Assembly: GCA_002163245.1 (NCBI GenBank)
Contig: MAAL01000188.1
Coordinates: 1-64,000, forward strand
Source of the DNA: Gammaproteobacteria bacterium 42_54_T18
GTDB taxonomy: Bacteria > Pseudomonadota > Gammaproteobacteria > Pseudomonadales > Ketobacteraceae
Direction: 5' to 3'
DNA length: 64,000 bases
Below the pieces are notes generated by a model, which searched no databases, had not been told where the DNA came from, and was given only the letters and a program-made list of their open reading frames with translations. Of the stretch, positions 44,589-53,560 are shown in pieces (within the stretch, counting starts at the first letter, position 1; every line of letters starts with the position of its first letter). The translations under genes and the position numbers were made by a program.

Positions 44589-44626
44589 TTACGAGAAAAG
44601 TTAAGAAAATAGCTATGAGAATAATT
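44579..44626. repeat. Four tandem 12-base imperfect repeats at a gene junction
   Basis: Units ACGAGAATAGTT, ACGAGAAAAGTT, AAGAAAATAGCT and ATGAGAATAATT fill the space between the last codons of the TlpA gene (stop TAG in unit 1) and the ATG of the DUF4266 gene. Each unit contains a purine-rich AGA core. Confidence 0.75.
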
Positions 44627-44863
44627 ATGAAACGTTTTTGCTCCGTGTTGCTTGTAAACCTTTTTATATTGTCTTTATTGTCAATGTCAGGGTGTTCCTT
44701 GAAACCTTGGGTTAAGCCATATGAGCGAACCAATCTGGCTGATCCAATCATGCGCTTTGGTCGCGACCCTGTTGCTGAAACTTATATGCATCATGTATAT
44801 CAGGCTAGAGAAGGAGCTAAAGGTGCAGAAGGTGGCGCTGGTGGCGGGTGTGGTTGTAACTAA
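44627..44863 (+). CDS. DUF4266 lipoprotein
   Basis: 78 residues from ATG 44627 (an in-frame ATG 12 bases earlier is possible). Lipobox M-S-G-C23. The family core KPWVKPYERTNLADPIM is followed by a Gly-rich tail GAGGGCGCN, the recognised DUF4266 ending. DUF4266 genes are often next to DUF3570 and a TlpA-like thioredoxin, exactly as here. Its TAA overlaps the next ATG (TAATG), giving tight translational coupling. Function is unknown; the terminal C-G-C may be the thioredoxin partner site, which is inference. Confidence 0.88.
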   Translation: MKRFCSVLLVNLFILSLLSMSGCSLKPWVKPYERTNLADPIMRFGRDPVAETYMHHVYQAREGAKGAEGGAGGGCGCN

Positions 44864-46044
44864 TGAGTAGAAATATTATTCAACGTAAAAACCGTTTCGT
44901 ATGTGTTGTTGCTTTTATTTTGTTATGGGGCAGTGGCGCGATAGTTTATGGGGCGGTTCTGCCAGAAGACCGCGCCGATGTGATGTACCATTCTTATGAT
45001 GGTGGTGGCGTCACTATTGATGGACCTTCAATTTTAGTGCGCAAGGGCTTTCTCGATAAGTTTTCTGTCTCGACAAACTACTATGTGGATAATATTTCTG
45101 GAGCGTCAATTGATGTGGAATTGTTGGCCAGCGAATATAAAGAGGAGCGGACTGAATACTCGTTGGGAATGGAATACCTCAATAACAAAACCATTGTGGG
45201 GTTTGGGTATACCAATAGTACAGAGAATGATTATGTTGCCGACACCTTCTATGGCTCAATCAGTCAGGATTTTTTTGGAGACTTGAGCAACGTTAGTATT
45301 TCTTATGCTTATGGGTCAGATGAAATCAGTAAGACGGATGATGATGGGTTTGGTACAGAAGAGGCGACACATCTTAAATATATTATTTCACTCACTCAGA
45401 TATTATCGAAAAATTGGTTGATGAATATTACGTTGCAAACGGATGTGGATGAGGGTTTTTTGAATAACCCTTATCGTAAATATAGCTTCGTGAATGGAAC
45501 TAATGCCGTCGGTATTGTGCGGGGGTATGCCGATGAAGTTTATCCTGAAACAAGAACCAGTGATGCGGCAGCGATTCGTTTTAAACACTTTCTGCCATAT
45601 CGTGCAGCATTAGGTTTTGAGTATAGAAAGTACAGTGATTCGTGGGAAATCGATGCATGGAATTTTGATATAAACTACACTCACCCCTGGGGAGAGTATC
45701 TGATTTTTGATATTCACTATCGCTGGTATTCTCAGAGCAAAGCTGAGTTTTATAGTGATTTGTTTGCATCGGAACGTGAGCAGAACTTTATGGCTCGAGA
45801 TAAAGAACTGAGCACGTATAAAGACACAACTATTGGCGTTGGAGTGACTTTTGAGTATGAGCCTCAGAGCTGGGGTTTTGTTGAAAAAGTGTCGATAAGT
45901 TTGTTATATGACCGAATTAGTTTTGAGTATGATGATTACCTCGATGCTCGTGAAAATAAAGCCCTAACTGCGGGTGGGGGTGAAGAATCCAAATATAGTA
46001 TTGATGCAGATGTGATTCGTTTCTTTTTCTCTATGTGGTATTAA
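44863..46044 (+). CDS. DUF3570 outer-membrane protein
   Basis: 393 residues. Signal peptide (about 1-31, ending VYGAVLP). The conserved start DRADVMYHSYDGGGVTIDGPSILVRKG and the repeated amphipathic strands (FSVSTNYYVDNISGASIDVELLASEYKEERTEYSLGMEYLNNKT) fit DUF3570, with the C-terminal segment ending FFFSMWY, an aromatic beta-barrel ending. Last gene of the operon and predicted to be the outer-membrane partner of the DUF4266 lipoprotein. No enzymatic motif is seen. Confidence 0.88.
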   Translation: MSRNIIQRKNRFVCVVAFILLWGSGAIVYGAVLPEDRADVMYHSYDGGGVTIDGPSILVRKGFLDKFSVSTNYYVDNISGASIDVELLASEYKEERTEYSLGMEYLNNKTIVGFGYTNSTENDYVADTFYGSISQDFFGDLSNVSISYAYGSDEISKTDDDGFGTEEATHLKYIISLTQILSKNWLMNITLQTDVDEGFLNNPYRKYSFVNGTNAVGIVRGYADEVYPETRTSDAAAIRFKHFLPYRAALGFEYRKYSDSWEIDAWNFDINYTHPWGEYLIFDIHYRWYSQSKAEFYSDLFASEREQNFMARDKELSTYKDTTIGVGVTFEYEPQSWGFVEKVSISLLYDRISFEYDDYLDARENKALTAGGGEESKYSIDADVIRFFFSMWY

Positions 46045-46051
46045 CAATTCA

Positions 46052-46093
46052 AACTACCCTGCTGGTGAGGTGAGTGCCCAATGTAGGGTAGTT
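46052..46093. terminator. Weak hairpin after the DUF3570 gene
   Basis: AACTACCCT and AGGGTAGTT are perfect 9-base arms around a 24-base loop, immediately after the stop codon and before a converging gene. There is no T run, so its terminator role is positional. Confidence 0.4.
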
Positions 46094-46173
46094 ATAGGCA
46101 AGGGTAGGCTGATGTATTTTGGCGGTTCTAATATTAGGCGTTTAATCTAGGATAGTGTTCTAAATCCCAATGT

Positions 46174-47292
46174 CTAATGTATCGCTAACGCAATCACTAA
46201 TGTGAAAATAACCAGCGCAGTAATCCCTACTGTTGCAACCAAACCTTTGTTGTATCCCGTTTCTACAGGTAAGTCATAAATCGACTCTGCAGGTGAGTCA
46301 CCTTCATCTGTCATAAATGCCAGCTCGATTCGCCCTAATCGAATTCGGTCGTTATGGCTGAGAAATGCCCTTGTCACTGAAAGGCCATTAACCATCACGC
46401 CATTTTTTGCGCTTGCCGTGGTAATTAGCCAGCCGTTAGGTGTGTTCACCACTTTGGCGTGGCTGTGGGATATGGTTTTGTCCTCAAGCGTAATAGCGGC
46501 ATCTTGGCTGCGACCTACATCCCACTGGCGACCAATTGGGGCATCTTGCTTAAGCGGGAATATCTTTCCTCTAATGGGTGCCGTCAGCACAACAAAGCGA
46601 GGGCCTGCTCCAGCCACAATTATTTTCTGGGACTTGCTGCTGCGTCCCGCTAGTGATTGCAGCTCGTTCATGCTGAGAAGGCTAGTTTTATCCCCATCAG
46701 GCTCTTCTTGTAATGTGTCTGGACGCCTTCTTGCTCTTCTTTCTTGCTGTGGTGCTTGTTGTGTGGCTGCCTGGGGCGATTGTCGGCGTGTTTTTTGTAC
46801 TTCTTGTCGAGGTCGAGAGGGGGTTATATCAGGTTGCGCAGGAGCTTCTATTGTTTGAGATTGAGGCTGAGCTGCCATTCTCGGTTGCGTGGTATTGCCA
46901 TTTTGCAGGTCAAAGCTGGAAAGTAATGTTGCATCAGCATCCCCTGACTCTGCAGAGGTAAGTCTAAAATGTTGGTCATGAAACCGAATATCGTCACCAA
47001 TACTAATCTGTTGACGGCCAACGACCCTTTTACCATTTACAAAAGTACCGTTGGTAGACTGTAAGTCTTCGATGTAGGCGGCGTGAGCAGTTAGCGTTAT
47101 TTTTGCGTGATAACGGGAGACATGGCCTGCTCGTAAAGGAACCTGGCACTCAACCTCCCGACCTATGAGAACTTCGCGGACGTTCACAGGGTATTCGATC
47201 CCTTCTTCAAGGGATCGTAGTATATAGCGTGACGTTACGTTAGTGGGTTGCATTAAAGTGGCGTCGTCTATTTTTTGCTCGGTTTTGCCCAT
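46174..47292 (-). CDS. Tandem FHA-domain protein with C-terminal membrane helix
   Basis: 372 residues. The first FHA domain (about 25-115) has VLIGREVECQVPLR, the H-V-S-R-Y-H-A-K-I core and S-T-N-G-T-F-V-N-G-K. The second (about 230-325) has GRQWDVGRSQDAAI, I-S-H-S-H-A-K-V and A-K-N-G-V-M-V-N-G. A low-complexity Gln/Arg/Pro linker separates them. One transmembrane helix lies at the C-terminus (VATVGITALVIFTLVIALAI). FHA domains bind phosphothreonine, so the protein should recruit kinase-phosphorylated partners to the membrane. No Ser/Thr kinase gene is present here. Single gene. Confidence 0.92.
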   Translation of the reverse strand: MGKTEQKIDDATLMQPTNVTSRYILRSLEEGIEYPVNVREVLIGREVECQVPLRAGHVSRYHAKITLTAHAAYIEDLQSTNGTFVNGKRVVGRQQISIGDDIRFHDQHFRLTSAESGDADATLLSSFDLQNGNTTQPRMAAQPQSQTIEAPAQPDITPSRPRQEVQKTRRQSPQAATQQAPQQERRARRRPDTLQEEPDGDKTSLLSMNELQSLAGRSSKSQKIIVAGAGPRFVVLTAPIRGKIFPLKQDAPIGRQWDVGRSQDAAITLEDKTISHSHAKVVNTPNGWLITTASAKNGVMVNGLSVTRAFLSHNDRIRLGRIELAFMTDEGDSPAESIYDLPVETGYNKGLVATVGITALVIFTLVIALAIH

Positions 47293-47494
47293 GATGACCT
47301 ATTAAATGTAGGGAAACGCATTACCCCTATAAAAAAGGATAACAGCAAATAAGAAATTTGCTTAATTTTATCATGGTCTAATAATTGCAATGAGGGGTCA
47401 AGGTAAGATAGGGATAGTGTGAATATGTCACAAAAATGGAGTGTTTAATTTGGGGGAGGGGTGAATGAGGGAAAGGGAGGAGGTGGTGAAGATT

Positions 47495-47510
47495 GGGAGG
47501 CCAGCCTCCC
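47495..47510. terminator. Short hairpin after a hypothetical gene
   Basis: GGGAGGC-ca-GCCTCCC, 21 bases past the 3' end of the minus-strand gene at 47532. It is strong and GC-rich but lacks a T run. Confidence 0.35.
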
Positions 47511-47531
47511 ATAAGATTATGCGAGGCAGTG

Positions 47532-47888
47532 TTAGTACGCGGCGTTGAGTGTCCAGCGGACTCCTACGTTGTTTTGTTTGATAGGTGTGTTGGCTGAGTG
47601 GTGCTCTGATATTGGCAATACAGGCTCACCAGTGACCCTATCATAAAGTTTTTTTTCAATGATCTTTGCATTCTGTAACCATGACATAACGCCAAAACAG
47701 TCATTAACGTCGATATGATGGTCGGCGCTAAAGTCCTCTACTTCTTGCATGGAAATATCATCTTTAGCATGTTGCATGAAGTAACTAAGCATCTGCTCTG
47801 CAATACCAGCAGACTGGTCGTCGAATGAATGAGATGCAAGGCTCGTTGGCCTATATGTATTATCATTATCATTTACATTTTTTTGCAT
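47532..47888 (-). CDS. Hypothetical cytoplasmic protein
   Basis: 118 residues with no recognised domain. It has no signal peptide or membrane segment. A helical central region (AEQMLSYFMQHAKDDISMQEVEDFSADHHIDVNDCFGVMSWLQNAKIIEKKLYD) looks like a small helical or winged-helix fold, flanked by polar low-complexity ends. The start ATG is plausible but lacks a clear ribosome site. Codon composition is like that of its neighbours. Nothing beyond this can be said. Confidence 0.6.
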   Translation of the reverse strand: MQKNVNDNDNTYRPTSLASHSFDDQSAGIAEQMLSYFMQHAKDDISMQEVEDFSADHHIDVNDCFGVMSWLQNAKIIEKKLYDRVTGEPVLPISEHHSANTPIKQNNVGVRWTLNAAY

Positions 47889-48168
47889 CAGTGCTTTCCC
47901 CCAAAAGAAAATAGTGCAGCGGTAATTTCAACTGCATGCTTTTTAAGCAATGCTTTTACACAAGCCATGACTAAAAAATAACTCGGACTTGGAAATATTC
48001 AAGGCGATATGATTATTTTTTCTATCACAGGGTCTATCACGCAAGATTATTCTAAAAAAGGGGGTTGTAATTGGTTTGGATAATTGGTGGGGTTTATATT
48101 ATCACCACCTAAGCCGTTGTCTTGTAAGTGGAATGTGTTAATGATGTTTTTGTAACTGATAGATAAAT
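47889..48168. other. Gene-free spacer before the molybdoenzyme operon
   Basis: About 280 bases (367 counting the terminator region to 48255) with no open frame of note. It contains A/T-rich tracts but no repeat, operator or RNA that I can support. Confidence 0.5.
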
Positions 48169-48206
48169 AAAAAAAGGCCACAGATTCGTTGAAGAATTTG
48201 TGGCCC
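48169..48206 (-). terminator. Terminator of the molybdoenzyme operon
   Basis: On the minus strand, GGCCACAAATTC and GAATCTGTGGCC (one mismatch) form a stem followed by T7, 50 bases after the stop of the DmsB-DmsC fusion. Confidence 0.88.
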
Positions 48207-48255
48207 TTAAGTTGCACTCTCAATATCGGTGTAAGCCGATAAAAGGGCTTATTCT

Positions 48256-50217
48256 TTAGTGAGCATCAGGAACGACGCCTGTTTGCGGGCGGTTGGCTAA
48301 GCCAATATCGCGAGCGTGTTGTTCGAATGCTTTATTTTTCCAGAAAAAAGCACCTGGCATTGTTGTGGGAATAACCAATACATAAAATAGAGCTCGCCCT
48401 ATTAGGCTACCAAAAATAATGGATGCCGCAATTAGTCCCCAGCAAACATAAGTTACGATTCCGTCTACCCCACTTATCGCTAAAGCACTTACGGCTAAAA
48501 TGTTGGCGATAAGTAAACCGTTACGTAATGCGTAGGTTTTACCAAATGTTGTTTTTTGAATGTAATGAGATGCAGCGCCTTCACTGGTTTCTGCGTTTAG
48601 GTATTTTGCGTGGAAAAATAATCCGATACCCTCAATAATCAAGCCGTTCACAATTAATAGGCTTAAAACCGTTGCTAGTGCAGCCCAAGATTCGCCCATA
48701 ATAGCGAGTGCAGGAATAAGAACGATTCCTGTAAGTACTGCTCCCAAGCTCAGAACGGTACCGGCAAAGCTAGTAGCTACTTGCCAATGGTTCCAAAAAG
48801 GCCTGGCTTTAATGCGATATATACGGTTCATGAAATAAATTCCAGCGATTCCTGATATCACACCAAAGACACCAAACCCTTGAGCTAACGCTGCAGTTAA
48901 TGCAGTTGGTACCCATGGAACGAGATCAGCGATAGCCGTTGCTCCCCACCAATTAAATACCCCATGATCGAACAAGCTGAAAAATGCATGTCCAGCAACA
49001 CCAGCAAAAAACATCGCAACACCAAGAGCTTCTCGGCTTAGAGGTGAGTGGCGCAGGTTATTGAAGCCTCGGTAAAAGCGCATAGGTTTGCCAAGGTGAA
49101 TGGTTGACATAATGAGCCCTGCTGCTTCGATGGCAACAAGTACACCAAGCATAGGTAAGTACATAACCGACTCAGTAATTGCAGTGATCACTGGCAGCTG
49201 AAAAGCATCTCCAAGGAAAAGCAAAATGAATGCACCAATAACCGCTTGAGTACCTAGGGTAAACAATACTAGTGGATTTTCACGAGAGCTCAAACGATCC
49301 AGGTTCCAGTTGGCTTCTAGGTCTTGTTTTTTGTCTACAATTGTCTGAAAAGCGCCGTCCTCATCTTTACGATACTTAATGGGCATTGAATCTGTTCGAT
49401 TAACCTCATCGGGCATGTCGTCTATCTGTTGGAAACGTATATTAGGGTGGGTGATGTCCGGTGTAGGGAAACCTGGAATGGTAGTTTGGGTTTGTTCTCG
49501 TCTTTCTGGCGTGTTTTCAATGACACCAAAATCCAAGGCATTGCCAAGACAGGCGGATACGCAGGCGGGTTTTAAACCAACCTCCAGGCGATCAACACAC
49601 ATATTACATTTTGATACCTGGCCTTTTACAGGGTCAAGTTGTGGAGCGTTGTAAGGGCATACCCACGTACAATAACCACACCCAAAGCAGGTTTCTGAAT
49701 CTTGTAATACAGCGCCGTATTCTACGTGTTTGGTATAGGCTTTTGTTGGGCAGCCTTTTAGACATACAGGGTCATCGCAGTGATTGCACGCCATCGATAT
49801 ATTCATGCGTTTGTAGGCGGGGTAGGTTCCACCTTCTACATAACCTACTGAACGGAAGCTGATGTGAGCGGGTAGGTCATTCTTTTCACTACAGGCTGAC
49901 TCACAGGCATGACAGCCAATGCAGTTGTCTGCTGTAAAGTGAAAGCCATGTTGTTTATTTCGATTAGGATTGGTTCCTACTTCAGGGTTTTCGTTGATAT
50001 GCATTGAGCGGTTTACCGGAAGGCTACCTTGGGTAAGCTCAATGAGATCTATTTTTTGGCCGTAGCGGTTTTCTGACTTAATCTCTTTATCTGCAAGTTT
50101 TGCATACGCCCGCTCGTGGGGGCGAATAGAAAAAATGGTGCTGCCATCGGCTTGTTTTGTTTCAGTGACGGCCTTGTTTTGAAGGGTGTCAACGGCTTCA
50201 TGGTTAGTGCTGTTCAT
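48256..50217 (-). CDS. DmsB-DmsC-type fusion: four-cluster ferredoxin subunit joined to a membrane anchor
   Basis: 653 residues, combining what are normally two subunits. Residues 95-225 contain 16 Cys in four sets (C99/102/105/109, C144/147/152/156, C177/180/183/187, C204/207/219/223), the DmsB/PsrB pattern for four [4Fe-4S] clusters. From about 305 to 640 there are roughly eight transmembrane helices resembling the DmsC quinol-oxidising anchor. It is encoded after the molybdopterin subunit with 12 bases between them. It should pass electrons between quinol and the catalytic subunit. No Tat or Sec signal is visible, so the Fe-S part is probably cytoplasmic. Confidence 0.9.
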   Translation of the reverse strand: MNSTNHEAVDTLQNKAVTETKQADGSTIFSIRPHERAYAKLADKEIKSENRYGQKIDLIELTQGSLPVNRSMHINENPEVGTNPNRNKQHGFHFTADNCIGCHACESACSEKNDLPAHISFRSVGYVEGGTYPAYKRMNISMACNHCDDPVCLKGCPTKAYTKHVEYGAVLQDSETCFGCGYCTWVCPYNAPQLDPVKGQVSKCNMCVDRLEVGLKPACVSACLGNALDFGVIENTPERREQTQTTIPGFPTPDITHPNIRFQQIDDMPDEVNRTDSMPIKYRKDEDGAFQTIVDKKQDLEANWNLDRLSSRENPLVLFTLGTQAVIGAFILLFLGDAFQLPVITAITESVMYLPMLGVLVAIEAAGLIMSTIHLGKPMRFYRGFNNLRHSPLSREALGVAMFFAGVAGHAFFSLFDHGVFNWWGATAIADLVPWVPTALTAALAQGFGVFGVISGIAGIYFMNRIYRIKARPFWNHWQVATSFAGTVLSLGAVLTGIVLIPALAIMGESWAALATVLSLLIVNGLIIEGIGLFFHAKYLNAETSEGAASHYIQKTTFGKTYALRNGLLIANILAVSALAISGVDGIVTYVCWGLIAASIIFGSLIGRALFYVLVIPTTMPGAFFWKNKAFEQHARDIGLANRPQTGVVPDAH

Positions 50218-50229
50218 AATAAACTCCCC

Positions 50230-52419
50230 TTAATAAGTTCGACGTTGAAGGTTTAGCTGTGCGGCTTTATCTTGATCTACGGGTTCAAGTCTTATTGCAC
50301 ATTGCTTGAATGCGGGCTGCCTGGAATGAGGGTCAAGTAGTCCGAGAGACACCCGGTTTGAACATTCGTGATAATGCATTGGAACAAATACCATGTTGTT
50401 GGGAACACGCTGTGTTAGCTGGACCATTACTACTGCATCTCCTCGACGGGATACAATGCGTACATAACTTTGGTGTTTTATATTTAGCTCAGCTGCTGCG
50501 TCAGGGTTCATTTCCATGTATGGCGTAGGGCTGAATTTATTCTGGTTACCGATTTTTCCGGTACGTGTGCGGGTATGGAAATGTTCGATAACGCGACCTG
50601 TGTTAAACCAAAATGGAAATTGCTCGCAGGGTACTTCGTTGTTATCAATAAAAGGAAGAGGAATCAGTTTTGCTTTTTTGTCTACATACTGAAATTGCCC
50701 GTCGGTGTATAAGCGGGCCTCACCTTTTGTATTATGCTCACCTTCTCTATGCGGCCATTGCAATCCAAAATTGTCTTTAATTTTTTGATGGCTCATGCCT
50801 GATATGTCAAGCATGCGACCATTACCTTTGGATAGCTGTTTCATTTCATCAAATGCTTCGGCAACGGTTTCTGGGAAATGGATTTTTTCTCCATTTGGAA
50901 AACGTTTTGCCATTTGATTAAAAATCCAAAAATCAGCTTTCGAATCTCCACGGGGCTCTTTAACTTTGTTGGTTATATTTACGCGACGCTCAGTATTAGT
51001 GAAGCAGCCTTCTTTTTCCGCCCATAAAGCGGCGGGTAAAAATACATGAGCATATTGTGTTGTTTCAACATCTTGGTAGGCATCTTGAACCACAAGGTAT
51101 TCCAGCTTTTGCAGAATCTTGCGAATACGCGTGGTATTAGGCATTGATGTCATTGGGTTTGTTGCTATTAACCACAGGCCTTTGATTTCACCGGTTTCAA
51201 TGGCAGAGAAAATATCTGTTTGAAATAGCCCCCGTTTTTCAGGAAAGAACGATTCATCAATACCCCAAAAATCAGCGACTTCTTTTCTGTGCTGAGGGTT
51301 TTCGAGCGCACGATAACCGGGAAGACCTGAGCAGCCTGACCATTCGCGCGTACCCATTGCGTTACATTGACCTGTAATGGATAAACTTGTGCCACCAGGT
51401 TTACCGATATTACCGGTGATCAACGCTAAATTGTTGATACCAACAACGCCGTCTGAGCCATGAGTACTTTGGTTAATTCCCATTGTCCAGATCCCCATAG
51501 CCGCCGGTGCTTTGGCATATATTCGGGCAACGGTTCGAATGGTGTCCTCATCAATACCACAAATTTTTGATGCGGTGACTGGGTCATATTCTTTTACTAG
51601 AGCTTTGACTTCATCAACGCCGTTGGTATGGGCGTTTATATAATCTTGATCTTCTAACCCTTCGTCAAAAATAACATGCATCAGAGAGTTCTGAAGAACA
51701 ACATCCGTTCCTGGTGTGATAGGAAGGTGAATGTCAGCAAACTGAGCTAGCATGGTTACTCTAGGGTCAATAACAATTAAAGGAAACTTGCGTTTCTCCA
51801 TGGCTTCTTTTAAGCGCCAATAGATAATGGGGTGTTGCTCTGGTAGATTGGAGCCCCATGCGATCAAGCAATGAGTGTGTTCAAAGTCGTCATAACATCC
51901 AGGTGGACCATCAGAGCCAAAAGAGCGTTTATAGCCTGATACCGCTGAAGCCATACAAAGGGTGGTGTTGCCGTCATAGTTATTAGAGCCAATGCAGCCA
52001 CGAGCGAGCTTGCCTAATGTATAAAATTCTTCTGTGAGTATCTGGCCCGTTGAGATAACGGCAAAAGAATCACGACCGTAGGTCTCCTGGATTCGCTTTA
52101 TTTCGGACGCTGTTTTATCTAACGCCTGATCCCAGGTAGCGGTTTGGTAATCGTTATAGATTTTGTCACGCATTAGTGGTTTATCACCACGACCGGCTGC
52201 ATCGAACATTTCGTATTCAAATATACCTTTAATACACAGCTTGCCTCGGTTTACGTCAGCCCCCGCGGAGCCGCGACAGGATACGGCTTCACCTTTTTCG
52301 TTTATCCCAACATCGATGGAGCAGCCTGTTGAGCAGTATCCGCAAGTGGTGTGTTTCCATTCGACGACTTTTTTATCTGCAATAGTTATCGGTTTTCTAT
52401 TTTTACGGCCGAAAATCAT
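50230..52419 (-). CDS. Molybdopterin oxidoreductase catalytic subunit, NasA/NarB-like
   Basis: 729 residues. N-terminal [4Fe-4S] ligands C26-x2-C29-x3-C33 and C62 (TTCGYCSTGCS ... KLCIKG). C155 in NTTLCMASAVSGYKRSFG is in the position of the molybdenum ligand in the periplasmic and assimilatory nitrate reductase family. GSNLPEQHPI and the Asp-rich VIDPRVTMLA are typical of the bis-MGD cofactor site. The C-terminal cap domain closes the enzyme. It lacks a twin-arginine leader: the N-terminus is MIFGRKNRKP. Assimilatory nitrate reductases use ferredoxin, flavodoxin or NADH, but here the only partner is the membrane DmsBC-type fusion, so the substrate is not assured. Confidence 0.88.
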   Translation of the reverse strand: MIFGRKNRKPITIADKKVVEWKHTTCGYCSTGCSIDVGINEKGEAVSCRGSAGADVNRGKLCIKGIFEYEMFDAAGRGDKPLMRDKIYNDYQTATWDQALDKTASEIKRIQETYGRDSFAVISTGQILTEEFYTLGKLARGCIGSNNYDGNTTLCMASAVSGYKRSFGSDGPPGCYDDFEHTHCLIAWGSNLPEQHPIIYWRLKEAMEKRKFPLIVIDPRVTMLAQFADIHLPITPGTDVVLQNSLMHVIFDEGLEDQDYINAHTNGVDEVKALVKEYDPVTASKICGIDEDTIRTVARIYAKAPAAMGIWTMGINQSTHGSDGVVGINNLALITGNIGKPGGTSLSITGQCNAMGTREWSGCSGLPGYRALENPQHRKEVADFWGIDESFFPEKRGLFQTDIFSAIETGEIKGLWLIATNPMTSMPNTTRIRKILQKLEYLVVQDAYQDVETTQYAHVFLPAALWAEKEGCFTNTERRVNITNKVKEPRGDSKADFWIFNQMAKRFPNGEKIHFPETVAEAFDEMKQLSKGNGRMLDISGMSHQKIKDNFGLQWPHREGEHNTKGEARLYTDGQFQYVDKKAKLIPLPFIDNNEVPCEQFPFWFNTGRVIEHFHTRTRTGKIGNQNKFSPTPYMEMNPDAAAELNIKHQSYVRIVSRRGDAVVMVQLTQRVPNNMVFVPMHYHECSNRVSLGLLDPHSRQPAFKQCAIRLEPVDQDKAAQLNLQRRTY

Positions 52420-52692
52420 TGTGTAATCCTGTGCTGTTGGTTTTACTGGTTGTTTGTGCTCTATGATGGTGCGATTATCGCAGGTGGTGCGCAGCTCTCA
52501 TGCGCAAAACCTTTGAAATCAGGCTGATAGAGGCGTCAAACCCGGTATAAATCTCTCTACGAATAGTTATGGCAAGACCCATACCTGAAAAAAAGTAGGG
52601 TTATAAAAAGGGTGGGATAATGCTGATTGTTATTCGACAGTTTTGGAGGGGTTGTCTATGCTAGAAAATAGTCACTGGAGGAAGTTGAAACC

Positions 52693-53517
52693 ATGAATGT
52701 TGAGAACCTGTTTGCTGAAATATCTAATCTGCCAAATATCCCTAAGGTTGTTCAGGAGCTAATTGAGAGCTTTAAGAAGGAGGATGTGGATAGCGAAGAA
52801 TTGGCGTCAAAAATAGCAATGGACCAAGTGCTTAGCGCAAAAGTACTGAGAATGGCGAATTCTGCACATTTTGGTGTGTCTAGAACAATAGCATCGACGA
52901 ATGATGCGGTAGTGTTGCTGGGTTTTAATGCATTACGTACATTAGTGTTAGCATCAGGGCTTACGGGAGCTTTTAAGGCACCCGAAGGCTTTAACATTGA
53001 GGATTTCTGGAAAATAAGCTTTCGAACCGGAGCTATATCAAAGTGGTTAGCTAAAAATGTAAAAGCTGATCCAGAAACGGCATTTACTTGTGGTATGTTG
53101 CATAATGTGGGAAGTGTTTTGTTGCATTTAGGCGTGTCAGAGCAGGCCTTAAGCATAGATAAAGCAGTGGAGCTTGGTGCTGATCGAGTCGAGTTAGAAA
53201 TGTCTCAAATCGGCGTTAGTTACCCTCAAGTGGGTGAAGAGTTGGCATTGCGTTGGAAGTTTCCTGAAGAAATTTCTAAGGCAATTGGCGAGCAAACAGA
53301 CCCTTTAAGTTCAGATGATTTTTCTGTGTTGGCAGGTATTTTACATGTTGCTAAATACCTTGTTGAGTGTAATAGAAACGGGCTAAGTGAAGAGGAAGCG
53401 ATTGCAGATTTTCCTACTGAGGTCGCAAGAGCTGCTGGTATAGAGCCTAGCCAGTTGTTTGATGCATTAGGTGAAACGACTGATTTAGGCGCTGAGTTCG
53501 ACCAGATTTTACATTGA
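52693..53517 (+). CDS. HDOD-domain protein
   Basis: 274 residues after a good GGAGGAAG site. LPNIPKVVQELIESFKKEDVDSEELASKIAMDQVLSAKVLRMANSAHFG is the HDOD start (LPxLPxxxxxL ... D..LxxxLLRxxNSAxFG). The family usually lacks the catalytic HD metal residues. No other domain is attached. HDOD proteins act in signalling and can interact with c-di-GMP machinery. It stands alone, divergent from the molybdoenzyme operon, and ends in a long bidirectional hairpin. Confidence 0.92.
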   Translation: MNVENLFAEISNLPNIPKVVQELIESFKKEDVDSEELASKIAMDQVLSAKVLRMANSAHFGVSRTIASTNDAVVLLGFNALRTLVLASGLTGAFKAPEGFNIEDFWKISFRTGAISKWLAKNVKADPETAFTCGMLHNVGSVLLHLGVSEQALSIDKAVELGADRVELEMSQIGVSYPQVGEELALRWKFPEEISKAIGEQTDPLSSDDFSVLAGILHVAKYLVECNRNGLSEEEAIADFPTEVARAAGIEPSQLFDALGETTDLGAEFDQILH

Positions 53518-53560
53518 TATGTGATTTTGGCTTAGGTTTTCACCTAGTGTAAATAAGCCA

